DNA from: Mesorhizobium sangaii
GTDB taxonomy: Bacteria; Pseudomonadota; Alphaproteobacteria; Rhizobiales; Rhizobiaceae
Direction: 5' to 3'
Length of the DNA stretch: 64,000 nt
NCBI RefSeq assembly: GCF_014207355.1
Contig: NZ_JACHEF010000004.1
Location: 124,001-188,000, forward strand
A program made the position numbers and the translations under genes. Each line of letters starts with the position of its first letter. Position 1 is the stretch's first letter. Of the stretch, positions 24,201 through 33,901 are shown piece after piece. The notes beneath the pieces were generated by a model. It made no database searches. It was not told where the DNA came from and saw nothing but the letters and a program-made list of their open reading frames with translations.

Positions 24201-25136
24201 ATGAACATCGGCCGGCGCCACACTGCAAAAGCCTTTCCGTGGCGCCGGTCACTCTGGATCGCATCCCTGCTGACACCGGCCCTGGTGGTCATGGTGCTTT
24301 TCGTGCTGTGGCCCCTGCTCTCGGCTTTCCGCCTTGCCTTCTATGAGTTCAATGGCTTGCAGCCCACCGGCTTTGTCGGCTTCGAGAATTTCCGCAAGGT
24401 GTTGTTCGAAACCCCGTACAGCGACTGGACCTACAATGCGCTGAAGCACAACATCATCGCCTTCGTGGCGCTGATGGTGTTCGAGAATGGCACCGCCTTC
24501 CTGCTCGCCTACGCATTGTTGAAGGCGCTGCCCGGCCATCGCATCCACCAGGTTATCGTCTTTCTTCCTGTCGTGCTGTCGGCGGTCATCGTAGGCTTCC
24601 TGTGGAAACTGTTCCTGCATCCGTTGTTCGGGCTGGTGAACCAGACTCTGGCGCTTGTCGGCATCGGCGCCATCCCGTGGCTCGGCAATGAATCGACCGC
24701 GCTGGGCAGCATCCTGTTCGCCAACATCTGGCACTGGCTCGGCTTCCCGACATTGGTGCTGCTGGCCGGCATGCAGCGCGTCAGCAAGGAAGTGATCGAG
24801 GCCGCCCGTCTCGACGGCGCCGGCGACTATGTGCTGATGACCCGGATCATCTGGCCGCTGATTGCACCGAGCGTCACCATCGTCACCATCCTGACCTTCA
24901 TCGGCAGCTTCAACTGGTTCGAAATCCCCTACGTCATGGCCGGTCTTACCGGCTCGCCCGGCGGCGCTACCGACGTGCTCGGCCTGTATTTCTACCGCAC
25001 TGCCTTCGGCAGCACGACGACGGGCATCCAGGACTTCGGCCAGGGCAGCGCTCTGGCCGTGATGATGTTCATCATCGTTGCCGGCGTGACCGCAATCGCG
25101 CTTCGCTACCTGCGCCGTCGTGAGATCGAACTGTGA
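24201..25136 (+). CDS. CUT1 sugar ABC transporter permease 1
   Basis: 311 residues with six membrane segments and a cytoplasmic N-terminus. The EAA loop, which docks to the ATPase, reads EAARLDGAGDYVLMTRIIWP. MalF/UgpA family. It starts one base after the stop of the binding-protein gene, and its stop overlaps the GTG of permease 2 by four bases. Confidence 0.95.
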   Translation: MNIGRRHTAKAFPWRRSLWIASLLTPALVVMVLFVLWPLLSAFRLAFYEFNGLQPTGFVGFENFRKVLFETPYSDWTYNALKHNIIAFVALMVFENGTAFLLAYALLKALPGHRIHQVIVFLPVVLSAVIVGFLWKLFLHPLFGLVNQTLALVGIGAIPWLGNESTALGSILFANIWHWLGFPTLVLLAGMQRVSKEVIEAARLDGAGDYVLMTRIIWPLIAPSVTIVTILTFIGSFNWFEIPYVMAGLTGSPGGATDVLGLYFYRTAFGSTTTGIQDFGQGSALAVMMFIIVAGVTAIALRYLRRREIEL

Positions 25137-25981
25137 GCACAACAGCCGGCAGCCGGGACCGCGGCGAATTGTTGAAGAACGGCGCCATCCAGCTGATGCT
25201 GGCGCTCAATGCCGTCATCATGATCTATCCGCTGTTCGTCATGGTGATCTCGTCCTTCAAGACCAATGCGGAGATCTTCAGTTCGCCCTTCGCCATGCCG
25301 TCGAGCTTCTCGCTGACCAACGCCGAACGCGTGTGGACCGAGACCAACTTCGTCCGCTACCTCGCCAATTCGGTAGGCATCACCACGGTGGCCGTGGCTC
25401 TGATCCTCTTGTTCAGCACCATGGCCGCCTACGCCATCGCCCGCTACCGGTTCAGGCTGAGCGCGCTGGTGCTGATGTTTTTCCTGAGCGGCATGACCGT
25501 GCCGTTGAAACTGGCGATCATTCCGCTGTTCATCCAGCTGGACACGCTGGGGCTGGTCGACAGCTATGCCGGCCTGGTGCTGGTCTATGTCGCCATGGGC
25601 ATTCCTTCTGCGGTGTTCATCATGACCGGCTTCCTCAGGACCTTGCCGCGCGAACTAGAAGAATCGGCGCGCATGGACGGCGCCAGCGAATTTCGCATCA
25701 TGCGCTCGATCATGCTGCCGCTGGCGCGCCCGGCCCTGGTCATCGTCGCGATCCAGAACGCGGTTCCGATCTGGAACGATTTCTTCTTCCCGCTGGTGCT
25801 GATCACTTCGGACAATCTCAAGACTCTGCCGCAGGGCCTCACCGTCTTCGTCGGCGAGTTCACCACCGACTGGGGTGTGCTGTTCACCGGACTGACGCTG
25901 GCGGCACTGCCCATCACCCTGGTGTACATCGTGCTGTCGAAGCAGTTCATCTCGGGCATCACCCAAGGCGCGGTCAAATAG
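25133..25981 (+). CDS. CUT1 sugar ABC transporter permease 2
   Basis: 282 residues with a GTG start overlapping the previous stop (GTGA). Six membrane segments; EAA loop EESARMDGASEFRIMRSIML. MalG/UgpE family. The last four codons and stop lie in a 15-base tandem duplication (25967-25996), so a second in-frame copy of the ending follows the stop. Confidence 0.95.
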   Translation: MSTTAGSRDRGELLKNGAIQLMLALNAVIMIYPLFVMVISSFKTNAEIFSSPFAMPSSFSLTNAERVWTETNFVRYLANSVGITTVAVALILLFSTMAAYAIARYRFRLSALVLMFFLSGMTVPLKLAIIPLFIQLDTLGLVDSYAGLVLVYVAMGIPSAVFIMTGFLRTLPRELEESARMDGASEFRIMRSIMLPLARPALVIVAIQNAVPIWNDFFFPLVLITSDNLKTLPQGLTVFVGEFTTDWGVLFTGLTLAALPITLVYIVLSKQFISGITQGAVK

Positions 25982-25996
25982 GGCGCGGTCAAATAG
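25967..25996 (+). repeat. 15-base tandem duplication across a stop codon
   Basis: GGCGCGGTCAAATAG occurs twice head to tail (25967-25981 and 25982-25996). The first copy encodes the permease ending G-A-V-K-stop. The second is untranslated and pushes the next gene's ribosome site 15 bases downstream. Confidence 0.95.
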
Positions 25997-26013
25997 ACGA
26001 GGAATCCTTTCAA

Positions 26014-26946
26014 GTGGCCAACCAGAACAAGATCATCATCACCTGCGCCGTCACCGGCTCGATCCATACGCCGTCGATGTCGCCGCACCTGCCGGTAAGC
26101 GCCGAGCAGATCGCACAGGCCGCGATCGAAGCCGCCGAGGCAGGTGCCGCCATCGTCCATCTGCATGCGCGCAATCCCGCCGATGGCCGTCCCGACCAGT
26201 CGACCGAGGCCTTTGCGCCCTTTTTGCAGGTGATCAAGCAGCGCTCGGACTGCGTGATCAACATCACCACCGGCGGTGCCGCGACGATGAGCGTCGAGGA
26301 ACGGGTCAAGCCGGCGGCGACCTTTGCGCCGGAAGTCGCCTCACTCAACATGGGCTCGATGAATTTCGGCCTCTATCCCATGCTTGAGCGCTTCAAGACC
26401 TTCGAGCACGAATGGGAGCGGCCATACCTCGAAGGGTCGCGCGATCGTATCTTCCGCAATACCTTTGGCGACATCGAGCACATCCTGCGAACCTGCGCGG
26501 AAAACGGCACGCGTTTTGAAATCGAGTGCTACGACATCGGCCATCTCTACACGCTCGCCCATTTCGTCGACCGCGGCCTTGTCAAGGCACCGTTCTTCGT
26601 CCAGAGCGTGTTCGGCATCCTCGGCGGCATTGGTACCCATCCGGAGGATGTCGCACATATGAAGCGCACCGCCGACCGCCTGTTCGGCAACGACTACCAC
26701 TGGTCGGTGCTGGGCGCCGGGCGCAGCCAGCTACCCATCGCCACCCAGGCGATTGCGCTTGGCGGCAATGTGCGGGTCGGGCTGGAGGATTCATTGTGGA
26801 TCGGCAAGGGCCAGCTGGCGAAATCCAGCGCCGAGCAGGTGCGCAAGGTGCGCCAGATCATCGAGGGGCTCGGCGCCTCGGTGGCCACCCCTGACGAAGC
26901 GCGGCAGATCCTGCAACTCAAGGGCGGCGACAAGGTCTCTTTCTGA
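26014..26946 (+). CDS. Beta-keto acid cleavage enzyme (BKACE/DUF849)
   Basis: 310 residues from GTG 26014 behind GACGAGGA. TIM-barrel enzyme with the zinc ligands of the family: His49 and His51 in AAIVHLHARN and Glu258 in VRVGLEDSLW. NITTGG and the LGAGRSQLP segment also fit. BKACE proteins condense a beta-keto acid with acetyl-CoA to give acetoacetate and a new CoA ester; the founding member Kce works in lysine fermentation. Its place inside a sugar importer operon, between permease and ATPase, suggests that the imported compound or its oxidation product is a beta-keto acid. Substrate unknown. Confidence 0.92.
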   Translation: MANQNKIIITCAVTGSIHTPSMSPHLPVSAEQIAQAAIEAAEAGAAIVHLHARNPADGRPDQSTEAFAPFLQVIKQRSDCVINITTGGAATMSVEERVKPAATFAPEVASLNMGSMNFGLYPMLERFKTFEHEWERPYLEGSRDRIFRNTFGDIEHILRTCAENGTRFEIECYDIGHLYTLAHFVDRGLVKAPFFVQSVFGILGGIGTHPEDVAHMKRTADRLFGNDYHWSVLGAGRSQLPIATQAIALGGNVRVGLEDSLWIGKGQLAKSSAEQVRKVRQIIEGLGASVATPDEARQILQLKGGDKVSF

Positions 26947-26990
26947 GACGATTTTCTTTCCCGAGGCCAGTCTTTTCCAAGGATGACACG

Positions 26991-28049
<1,059 letters not shown>

Positions 28050-28082
28050 ATCGCGGCGGCTAGATAGCCACCGATGAGAAAA

Positions 28083-28108
28083 AGCAGGCGCCGGCGTCTG
28101 CTCTTTTT
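28083..28108 (+). terminator. Intrinsic terminator after the ABC/BKACE operon
   Basis: AGCAGGCGCC-GGCGTCTGCT, then C and five T, with an A-run on the other side. It can also end the minus-strand azlCD message, whose last stop is at 28112. Confidence 0.85.
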
Positions 28109-28111
28109 GTC

Positions 28112-28411
28112 CTAACCGATCAGATGCCTCAGAATACCCGCAGAGGCGACCCCGATCAGCACGGTCGGCAGCATGGAGAACCGTGTTGCGGCGACAAAAG
28201 TGATGGCCAACGCCAGAAGGTCAGCCGGATTCCTCGACACGAAGGCCGGTGCGATCACCGAGATCAGCACGCAGCCGGGCGCCGCCTCCATCACCGCCGT
28301 GGCACGGGCGCTGAGTGTGCGGTTGCGCAGCACGAGATAGCCGCCGACCCGGGTCAGATAGGTGACACCAGCCATCAGCACGATGGTGAAAAGGGTCGTC
28401 GCGTCGATCAT
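28112..28411 (-). CDS. azlD: AzlD-type branched-chain amino acid export subunit
   Basis: 99 residues from MIDATTLFTIVLMAGVTYLT. Three or four membrane segments with TRVGGYLVLR and FVAATRFSMLPTVLIGV, typical of AzlD. The ATG overlaps the azlC stop (ATGA), indicating coupled translation; a start four codons earlier (MERS) is less likely. AzlC and AzlD together export branched-chain amino acids and analogues. Confidence 0.9.
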   Translation of the reverse strand: MIDATTLFTIVLMAGVTYLTRVGGYLVLRNRTLSARATAVMEAAPGCVLISVIAPAFVSRNPADLLALAITFVAATRFSMLPTVLIGVASAGILRHLIG

Positions 28412-29142
28412 GCTTCTCTCCATAAGAACCAGGCCGACACCAGTCCCGACACGGCGCCCGCCGCGACATACCAGCCGCCGGGAACCATGAGATAGGTCAG
28501 CGCCGCGACGACAAGGCTGACCAGCCAGGGCCGTGCGGCCGCCACGCCCTTCCACATGCCGCGCATCAACACCAGGAAGACGGCCGGGAACGCCATGTCG
28601 AAGCCATAGGTCTCGACGTGGCCCAACATTGGGCCGAGCAAGGCACCTAGCGTGGTGAAGGCCACCCAGGTGAAATACATCGCCAGTGCCGCACCCATAT
28701 AGTAGCGAGGGCTGAAGGCTGGCGTGATACCAGCCGCGGCGCGCTGCCTGGCGTCGGCAAGCCCGAGCGCCCAGCTTTCGTCGCATAGGAAGAACAGCGC
28801 CGGAAACATCTTGCGCCGCGGCAGGTGACGCAGGAACGGCGCCAATGCCGCCCCCATCAGCAGGTGCCGGCTGTTGACCAGGAAGGTGATGGCGGCGATG
28901 AGCACGATGTGCGGCGGCGACGTCCACAACTGGATCGCCGCGAATTCCGAGCCGCCGGCGAAATTCAGCCCTGTCATTGCCGAGAGCTCGACAACGCTCA
29001 AGCCTTTCTGGGTGGCCTGGGCGCCGAGCACCAGCGCATAGGGAATGGTGCCGAACAGCACCGGCGCGCATGACGCCACGCCACGGCGGAATTCGGACGT
29101 CGAACCGTCGCCTGCCGCCTCGACTGCCTGTGAAATGCTCAT
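28408..29142 (-). CDS. azlC: AzlC-type branched-chain amino acid exporter
   Basis: 244 residues from MSISQAVEAAGDGSTSEFRR. Several hydrophobic segments; family motifs GVASCAPVLFGTIPYALVLG, GGSEFAAIQLW, LVNSRHLLMGAAL and DESWAL. Large subunit of the LIV-E class exporter in the inner membrane. Weak ribosome site. Divergent from an Lrp/AsnC-type regulator that probably controls it. Confidence 0.93.
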   Translation of the reverse strand: MSISQAVEAAGDGSTSEFRRGVASCAPVLFGTIPYALVLGAQATQKGLSVVELSAMTGLNFAGGSEFAAIQLWTSPPHIVLIAAITFLVNSRHLLMGAALAPFLRHLPRRKMFPALFFLCDESWALGLADARQRAAAGITPAFSPRYYMGAALAMYFTWVAFTTLGALLGPMLGHVETYGFDMAFPAVFLVLMRGMWKGVAAARPWLVSLVVAALTYLMVPGGWYVAAGAVSGLVSAWFLWREA

Positions 29143-29297
29143 GCTTTGCCATCGGTCGGCCTCGCGGCCGCCGCTTCCGTTGCATTTGAAATCAATGATG
29201 TCGGCGGCAAATATACCGATACCGTCCGGCAATTTGGTTGCGAAGATTGTTGTATTTCGTCCAATTTTGGCATTGAGTGTCACAAACCGCCAAGAAA

Positions 29298-29771
29298 ATG
29301 GAATCTACAGCCATGAAGCTCGATGAGATCGACAAGCGCATCCTGCGGGCACTGCAACGCGACGGCCGCATGGCCAACAATGATCTGGCCAACGAGGTCG
29401 GGCTGTCGCCATCGCCTTGCCTGCGGCGCGTGAAGCTGCTGGAGGAGGCCGGCGTCATCGACCGCTATGTCGCCGTGCTCAACCCGGCCAGCATCGGCAA
29501 GGGCCTGACCTTCTTCGCCCGCATCTGGCTGAAGCAGCAGGACGAGGACACGATCGAGCATTTCGCCACCGAAGTGGCCAAGCTGCCGCAGGTGATGGAA
29601 TGCTATCTGATGCTCGGCGATTGCGATGCCCTGGTGCGCGTGGTGGCGGCCGGCATTGACGACTACCGCCGCTTCCAGTCGGAGCATCTGAGCCGCATCA
29701 AGGGCGTGCAGAACGTCAAGACCGACGTCCCCAGCCAGACGATCAAATACACGTCCGAACTGCCGCTCTGA
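29298..29771 (+). CDS. Lrp/AsnC-family transcriptional regulator
   Basis: 157 residues from ATG 29298 (or 152 from ATG 29313, MKLDEIDKRILRALQRDGRM). An N-terminal HTH (NNDLANEVGLSPSPCLRRVK) and a C-terminal RAM ligand domain (VMECYLMLGDCDALVRVVAA, NVKTDVPSQTIKY). Divergent from azlCD; such pairs sense amino acids and switch on export. Confidence 0.94.
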   Translation: MESTAMKLDEIDKRILRALQRDGRMANNDLANEVGLSPSPCLRRVKLLEEAGVIDRYVAVLNPASIGKGLTFFARIWLKQQDEDTIEHFATEVAKLPQVMECYLMLGDCDALVRVVAAGIDDYRRFQSEHLSRIKGVQNVKTDVPSQTIKYTSELPL

Positions 29772-29869
29772 CGCATGTCGCCCAAAAGTGTGAAGCGTTT
29801 TTGGGATAACGACATGCGTCCAAAAAAGCCATGTCGCCTAAAAGTGCGAAGCGGTTTGGGGGCGTGACA
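29770..29869. repeat. Two copies of the GTCGCCCAAAAGTG palindromic repeat
   Basis: Copy 1 (29770-29820) runs GACGCATGTCG…CGACATGCGTC with CCCAAAAGTG and TTTTTGGG inside, and begins on the last base of the Lrp stop codon. Copy 2 (29830-29869) is shorter: ATGTCGCCTAAAAGTGCG…GGTTTGGGGGCGTGACA. Same family as 14634-14682. As hairpins they could also end the upstream message. Confidence 0.8.
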
Positions 29870-30019
29870 AGCCGCCCGTAGAAAGCGGCCGGGGCGACCG
29901 GAAAAGACGCGAGTTAGACTGGATAAAAAATGCAACCGGATTGTAGGATCGGCCTCTGTGCCGGCGTCCTTCGGCTGCAGGCAGCGCGTAGCGCTGCTCT
30001 CTGGCATGGGAGAAAGAAC

Positions 30020-31222
30020 ATGAACCTTTCCTATCGTTGGGTCATCGTCGCGGCTGGCGCGCTGATGTCCTGTATCGCCATCGGCACGATGTTTTCGCTG
30101 GCGATCTTCCTCGAACCGATGGCGATCGACACCAATTGGTCGCGCGCCGGCATTTCGAGCGCCATGACCCTCAACTTCCTGGTGATGGGCCTTGGCGGCT
30201 TCGCCTGGGGCGCCCTGACCGACCGCTTTGGCGCCCGCATCGTCGTGACGATCGGCGCGGTGCTGCTCGGGCTGGCGCTGGTGCTGGCCAGCCGCGCCGG
30301 CTCGCTGCTGAGCTTCCAGATCACCTATGGCGTGCTGGTCGGCCTCGCGGCCAGTGCCTTCTTCGCGCCGATGATCGCGCTGACATCAGGCTGGTTCGAG
30401 ACCAACCGCAGCCTTGCGGTCTCGCTGGTCTCGGCCGGCATGGGCGTGGCACCGATGACGATCTCGCCCTTCGCCCGCTGGCTGATCTCGGCCTATGAAT
30501 GGCGCACGGCCATGTTCGACATCGGCATCACCGCATGGGTGCTGCTGTTGCCGGCCGTGCTGCTGGTCCGTCAGCCACCGAAGCCAGCCGTGGCCGATAT
30601 CGGTTCCGCACCGGTTGCCGAAGGCGCCGGTCTGACGGCCGGCCAGGCGCTGCGCTCACCGCAATTCATCGTGCTCGGGCTGACCTTCTTTGCCTGCTGT
30701 GCTGCCCATTCCGGGCCGATCTTCCACATGGTCAGCTATGCCATGCTGTGCGGTGTCGCGCCGATGGCGGCAGTCTCGATCTACAGCGTAGAGGGCCTGG
30801 CTGGGCTCGGCGGGCGGCTTCTCTATGGCGTGCTTGCCGATCGGCTCGGCGTCAAGCCGGTGCTGATCGCGGGCCTGGCGATCCAGGCGATCGTCATTGC
30901 CGCCTATCTCAGCATCAGCCAGCTCGAGCAGTTCTACATGCTGGCTTTCATCTTCGGCGCCACCTATGGCGGCGTGATGCCGCTCTATGCGGTGCTGGCG
31001 CGCGAGTATTTCGGCCAGCGCATCCTGGGCACCGTGTTCGGCGCTGCAACCATGCTGTCCAGCCTCGGCATGGCGCTGGGTCCGCTGGCCGGCGGCATGG
31101 TGTTCGATGCCTACGCCAACTATTCCTGGCTGTTCATCGGCTCGGCCATCATCGGCCTTGGCGCGGTCGGCATCGCCATAGCATTCCCGCCGCTGCCGCG
31201 CCGGGAGTTGCAGACGGCGTGA
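30020..31222 (+). CDS. MFS transporter (OFA/monocarboxylate-like)
   Basis: 400 residues from MNLSYRWVIVAAGALMSCIA, with GGGAGAAAG upstream. Twelve hydrophobic segments. The loop after segment 2 (WGALTDRFGARIV) and its repeat in the second half (YGVLADRLGVKPVL) are standard MFS signatures. The overall pattern resembles oxalate/formate or monocarboxylate carriers. Substrate unknown; it stands alone. Confidence 0.9.
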   Translation: MNLSYRWVIVAAGALMSCIAIGTMFSLAIFLEPMAIDTNWSRAGISSAMTLNFLVMGLGGFAWGALTDRFGARIVVTIGAVLLGLALVLASRAGSLLSFQITYGVLVGLAASAFFAPMIALTSGWFETNRSLAVSLVSAGMGVAPMTISPFARWLISAYEWRTAMFDIGITAWVLLLPAVLLVRQPPKPAVADIGSAPVAEGAGLTAGQALRSPQFIVLGLTFFACCAAHSGPIFHMVSYAMLCGVAPMAAVSIYSVEGLAGLGGRLLYGVLADRLGVKPVLIAGLAIQAIVIAAYLSISQLEQFYMLAFIFGATYGGVMPLYAVLAREYFGQRILGTVFGAATMLSSLGMALGPLAGGMVFDAYANYSWLFIGSAIIGLGAVGIAIAFPPLPRRELQTA

Positions 31223-31232
31223 CCTGGGGAAT

Positions 31233-32696
31233 CTAGCCGAAATGGGCTTTCAGCACGGCTCGAAATTTTTGCATCGTCTTTTCGGTTGTCTGCGCATCGG
31301 CAGCCGCAAAGCCCATGACAAGCCCGTTTTGTTCCGAGCCGTGACGGTACTGAATCGATAGAGCCGAGACATTGATCCCCTGTTGGAGCAACGCCTCAGC
31401 AATCGCCGCGTCGTTACATCTCTGGCAGAAAATGCCGACAACCTGGATGCCGGATTCGGTGGAATGGAAATCCAGCCATTCTCCGAGATGCCTTTGAGCG
31501 CTATCCAGGAAGAACTGCCGCCTTTCCGCGTAGAGGCGTCGCATGCGCCTGAGATGGCGGGTAAAGTGCCCTTCGTTCATGAAGTCCGCCAGCGCTGCCT
31601 GGGCAAGCAATGGGGCGAACTGGCCGGTCACGCTCAGCGCCGAGACGATTGTGTGGTCTATCGCCTTGGGCGCCACCAGAAAGCCGAGGCGCATGGCCGG
31701 AAACAGGATTTTCGCGAATGTACCGACATAGACCACGCGGTTTGACGCGCCGATGCCCTGCAGCGCCGGTATAGGCTGCCCCTGAAACCGGTATTCGCCA
31801 TCGTAGTCGTCCTCGATAATCCATGAGCGCCAAGTCTCGGCCATGTGCAGGAGATTGAGCCGCTGTTCCATCGGCATGGTTATGCCGAGCGGGTGATGGC
31901 AGGAGGGCGTCACGAAAATCATGCGCGGGACGACAGGAGGTGGATCGAGGTTCCAGCCTGCATTGCCGACGCGCAGCGGCGCCAGTTTCGCACCTGCCGA
32001 GACGAAAGCCGAACCCGCCCCGTAGTATCCCGGCTCCTCCATCCACACCGTGTCGCCTTCATCGATCAGCAGCCGGGCCAGGAGGTCGAACGCCGACTGC
32101 GCGCCATTGGTCACGACGATCTGCTCGGCGGTGCACTGCGCGCCCCGCGATGCGGTGAGATATCGGGCTATGGCCTCGCAAAGAGGTGGATAGCCTTTGA
32201 CGTGATAGGTGCCGAAAAGGTCGATATGCGCAAATTTTGCACGGCGGCTGAGCAGTTTCGACCAGGTGTTGAACGGGAAATTATCCGGGTCCGGCATGCC
32301 TGGATGAAATGCCAGCATGCCGGGCCGGCCGTGATGATAGGGTTGGGCGAGCATGGCCTGCCCGCGCAACGATATCGGATTCTCGTCCTCTGCCGACACA
32401 TGCTCCGCCGTGGTCGATCGGGTCGGCAGATCCATGACCACCGAGGGCCGGCGTGGGCGTATGGCCAGATAGCCCTCCAGCGCGAGCTGGTCGCAAGCGG
32501 CAATCACCGTGTTGCGGCCCACCTGCAGATCCCGCGCCATGACCCGTGTCGAGGGCAGCGCGTGGCCGCTCGGCAGCACACGCCGTTCGATCAGACCGCG
32601 CAACTGGACGTAGAGCTGCCTGTGCAGGTTGGCGGAACTGCCGCGATCCAGCGCAATGCCGTCGATTGGAAAACTCGCCTTCATCGTGGTTCCCAA
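31233..32696 (-). CDS. MocR/PdxR-type regulator (GntR HTH + aminotransferase domain)
   Basis: 487 residues from MGTTMKASFPIDG (ATG 32684 also possible). An N-terminal GntR winged HTH (LPSGHALPSTRVMARDLQVG, RNTVIAACDQLALEGYL) is followed by a fold-type-I aminotransferase-like domain (FHPGMPDPDNFPFNTWSKLL, VTNGAQSAFDLLARLLIDEG, IIEDDYDGEYRF, and VGTFAKILFPAMRLGF with the PLP-binding Lys). MocR proteins sense PLP or amino-compound adducts. Divergent from the Gfo/Idh-IolE-ABC operon, which is its likely target. Confidence 0.93.
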   Translation of the reverse strand: MGTTMKASFPIDGIALDRGSSANLHRQLYVQLRGLIERRVLPSGHALPSTRVMARDLQVGRNTVIAACDQLALEGYLAIRPRRPSVVMDLPTRSTTAEHVSAEDENPISLRGQAMLAQPYHHGRPGMLAFHPGMPDPDNFPFNTWSKLLSRRAKFAHIDLFGTYHVKGYPPLCEAIARYLTASRGAQCTAEQIVVTNGAQSAFDLLARLLIDEGDTVWMEEPGYYGAGSAFVSAGAKLAPLRVGNAGWNLDPPPVVPRMIFVTPSCHHPLGITMPMEQRLNLLHMAETWRSWIIEDDYDGEYRFQGQPIPALQGIGASNRVVYVGTFAKILFPAMRLGFLVAPKAIDHTIVSALSVTGQFAPLLAQAALADFMNEGHFTRHLRRMRRLYAERRQFFLDSAQRHLGEWLDFHSTESGIQVVGIFCQRCNDAAIAEALLQQGINVSALSIQYRHGSEQNGLVMGFAAADAQTTEKTMQKFRAVLKAHFG

Positions 32697-32710
32697 AAAT
32701 CAATGCAAAC

Positions 32711-32730
32711 TGGTTCTAACAATGGAACCA
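32711..32730. promoter_or_regulatory. Candidate operator between MocR gene and polyol operon
   Basis: TGGTTC-taacaatg-GAACCA, a perfect 6+6 inverted repeat only 15 bases from the regulator's start. Its position suits autoregulation and control of the divergent operon. Confidence 0.5.
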
Positions 32731-32782
32731 AAGCAGTCCTACGCTCAAGAAAAATGCGTTGAGGTTCAGGTGGGGCTGGCCG

Positions 32783-33901
32783 ATGCAGTGCATAAGGGTG
32801 GGAGTGATCGGTGCGGGTGGCGTCGCCCAGGTCGAGCACATCCCGAATCTGCTCAAATTGCACCGGCAGTTCAGGATCCTCGGCGTCTATGATCCTTCGC
32901 GCAAAACCCGCGCCTTTGTCGGCGAGGAATTCGGCCTCGCTACATTCGCCGATCTCGACGGACTTCTGGCGATGCCGCTTGACGCGGTGGTCATAGCTTC
33001 GCCCGATGCCTTGCACTGGGAACAGGCTCTCGCCGCCTTCGCCAGGGGGCTGCACGTCTTCTGCGAAAAGCCGCTTTGCTACAGTGCCGGGGACATCGAC
33101 GACTTGATCGCCGCCAGGGATCGCGCCGGCAAGGTGCTTCAGGTCGGCTACATGAAGCGTTTCGATCCGAGCTACGAGGCGGCGCTGAAGATGCTGCCGG
33201 GCACGGCGCGGACGCTTCGCTACATTTCGGTCGAGGTCAATGATCCCGACGCGTGGCCCTTCGTCCGGCACTACTCCACTTGCCGGGGTGACGACGTCGC
33301 GGTGGATTTGGTTGCCTCGACCGAAACCAGGCAGCGCGAGCAGGTGGATAGAGCGGTGCCTGGACTGGATGATGCCGACGCCTTTCGTGGTTTTGTCGGC
33401 GCCTATTGTTCGGCGATCGTGCACGACGTGAACGCCGTGCACGGGCTGCTCGATGCGCTCGGCGTCACGGATGGCGACATTGTCGGCGCCTCGCTTTTTG
33501 CCAGGGGCGAAGGCGGTCAGGGTGCCGTGCGGCTGCTCGGTGGCCAGGCGCTGTGGAACATGGTGCACCTGGCCGTACCGGGGCTCGCCGACTACCGCGA
33601 GCGCATAACGCTCTACTTCGACCAAGCCTCGCTCGAACTGGAATTCCCCTCGCCCTATCTCAACCACCAACCGACGCGGTTGACCCTGCGCACCAGCGAC
33701 GGCCACACGCTTTCCAGCCGAGACGTCCGCAGCGGATACGAAGAGGCGTTTATCGAGGAGTTGAAAGGTTTCTGGTCGGCGATCGTCGAAGGCACGCCGG
33801 TGCGCAACAGCGCCGAAGACGCTCGTCGCGACATGGCGCTGCTGGCCGGGCTCACCCGGCACCATCTTGCCCAGCTCAAGCAATCAGGAGCTCGCCCGTG
33901 A
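32783..33901 (+). CDS. Gfo/Idh/MocA-family oxidoreductase
   Basis: 372 residues from MQCIRVGVIGAGGVAQVEHI behind AGGTGG. N-terminal Rossmann motif GVIGAGGVAQ, then the CEKPLCYSAGDIDDL segment with the catalytic EKP Lys region and VGYMKRFDPSYEAAL; the C-terminal half is the beta-sheet domain of the family. Probably oxidises a hydroxyl of a sugar or inositol with NAD(P). First gene of an operon with IolE-like and CUT2 ABC genes. Its stop overlaps the next GTG (GTGA). Confidence 0.93.
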   Translation: MQCIRVGVIGAGGVAQVEHIPNLLKLHRQFRILGVYDPSRKTRAFVGEEFGLATFADLDGLLAMPLDAVVIASPDALHWEQALAAFARGLHVFCEKPLCYSAGDIDDLIAARDRAGKVLQVGYMKRFDPSYEAALKMLPGTARTLRYISVEVNDPDAWPFVRHYSTCRGDDVAVDLVASTETRQREQVDRAVPGLDDADAFRGFVGAYCSAIVHDVNAVHGLLDALGVTDGDIVGASLFARGEGGQGAVRLLGGQALWNMVHLAVPGLADYRERITLYFDQASLELEFPSPYLNHQPTRLTLRTSDGHTLSSRDVRSGYEEAFIEELKGFWSAIVEGTPVRNSAEDARRDMALLAGLTRHHLAQLKQSGARP

